In this document: piece after piece, positions 13,553 to 13,987 of the stretch | Layout of the letters: each line of letters begins with the position of its first letter | How positions within the stretch are numbered: the first letter of the stretch is position 1 | Source of the DNA: an uncultured Actinomycetes bacterium | Lineage (GTDB): Bacteria; Actinomycetota; Actinomycetes; Nanopelagicales; Nanopelagicaceae | Length of the DNA: 13,987 nt | Assembly: GCA_903891755.1 (NCBI GenBank) | Contig: CAITFY010000087.1 | Coordinates: 1 to 13,987, forward strand | Direction: 5' to 3' | Program-made: the position numbers and the translations under genes | The notes under the pieces: model-generated | What the model saw: the letters and a program-made list of their open reading frames with translations, nothing else | The model's database searches: none | Told to the model about the DNA's origin: nothing

Positions 13553-13987
13553 TATTTCTTCTCCAGAACTAGTAATTGGGCAACCTGACGGGCATCTTGC
13601 TCGATTGCACTGACATCAGCCAAATCGCGCATCACGGAAGCTGAAAGTGATTCAAGTTTTGCAGCGGTAGCTGCGACGACTTCAACAATTGCGGTAAATG
13701 GAATCTCACCGTTCATGAATGCTGCGACCGCGACCTCATTTGCAGCATTGAATATTGCGGGCAAACCTCCACCTAACTTTCCACAATGTCTAGCTAGATT
13801 AATTGAAGGAAATCTAGATTCATCAATAGGTGCGAATGTCCATGAATGCGACTGGGTCCAATCAACTGCCGACGTTGCGTGAGCAGTTCGGTGAGGCGCT
13901 CCCATTGCGTAGGCAATCGGGCCTTTCATATTTGGAGGGCTTAACTGGGCAATTGTTGCGCCATCTACAAACTCAACCATGGAGTGG
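13552..13987 (-). CDS. dxr: 1-deoxy-D-xylulose 5-phosphate reductoisomerase, 3' part; cut by window edge
   Basis: Dxr catalyses the first committed MEP-pathway step, the NADPH-dependent rearrangement and reduction of DXP to 2-C-methyl-D-erythritol 4-phosphate. Only the last 144 or so codons are present, out of the usual 380-400. The reading frame continues past the ATG at 13980 to the edge: codons for His and Ser precede it, giving HSMVEFVDGATIAQLSPP, the conserved segment of the central/C-terminal part. That ATG is therefore internal, not a start. Further on, LPAIFNAANEVAVAAFM also matches the family. The NADPH-binding and metal-binding parts lie outside the window. Together with ispG two genes downstream, it shows that the operon serves MEP isoprenoid synthesis. 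Confidence 0.96.
   Translation of the reverse strand, partial: HSMVEFVDGATIAQLSPPNMKGPIAYAMGAPHRTAHATSAVDWTQSHSWTFAPIDESRFPSINLARHCGKLGGGLPAIFNAANEVAVAAFMNGEIPFTAIVEVVAATAAKLESLSASVMRDLADVSAIEQDARQVAQLLVLEKK

Noticed and set aside
13978..13980. The ATG at 13980 as a true start of a short gene.
   Set aside because: The frame continues upstream to the edge, and the residues before it complete the conserved Dxr segment HSMVEFVDG, so it is an internal methionine.
1..13987. A hidden accessory system (CRISPR, toxin-antitoxin, phage defence, mobile element or attachment site).
   Set aside because: Every stretch longer than 150 bases is covered by a recognisable conserved gene on one strand. I saw no regularly spaced repeats, transposase, integrase, tRNA-end duplication or compositional break.

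Overview
The window is a tightly packed, single-strand run of fourteen housekeeping genes, all on the minus strand. It most likely comes from an actinobacterium. NusA is short (368 aa) and lacks the C-terminal AR repeats. Its KH-domain sequence, the RseP/Rip1-type protease beside dxr and ispG, and the order dxr-rseP-ispG-proS...rimP-nusA-ylxR-infB-rbfA-truB-ribF-rpsO-pnp are all typical of Actinobacteria. Base composition looks balanced rather than the high GC of Streptomyces or Mycobacterium. Together with the very short intergenic gaps this suggests a streamlined lineage, such as the freshwater acI group (Nanopelagicales), but that finer placement is inference.

Layout in the direction of transcription (right to left). 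First comes isoprenoid and envelope function: the 3' end of dxr (cut by the window edge), the intramembrane site-2 protease rseP, and the Fe-S enzyme ispG. Next is proS, and then a TauE/SafE-type eight-helix transporter that is not normally part of this cluster. Then comes the transcription/translation block: rimP, nusA, ylxR (rnpM), infB, rbfA, truB. It is followed by ribF, rpsO and the 5' 56% or so of pnp, which runs off the left edge. Most neighbours are separated by 0-30 bases, and two pairs (dxr/rseP and rimP/nusA) overlap as TAATG. Read-through and translational coupling are therefore likely along most of the run.

Only three gaps exceed 100 bases, and none exceeds 300: ylxR-infB (125 bases), ribF-rpsO (136) and rpsO-pnp (147). 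All three contain inverted repeats on the transcribed strand and are the best places to look for regulation. The ylxR-infB gap carries a perfect 8-bp hairpin and three tiny reading frames linked by ATGA overlaps, the first with a strong ribosome-binding site. The ribF-rpsO gap carries consecutive stems that compete for the same bases. The rpsO-pnp gap carries an 11-bp and an 8-bp inverted repeat that interleave, the second covering part of the pnp ribosome-binding site.

Functionally, dxr and ispG are two steps of the MEP isoprenoid pathway. ProRS, IF2, RimP, RbfA, TruB and S15 serve translation and 30S assembly. NusA, YlxR and PNPase link transcription and RNA metabolism, and RibF makes FMN/FAD. 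I saw no mobile element, CRISPR array, tRNA, rRNA or phage gene. I found no convincing undescribed multi-gene system here; the novelty candidates are regulatory RNA elements and the placement of the transporter.
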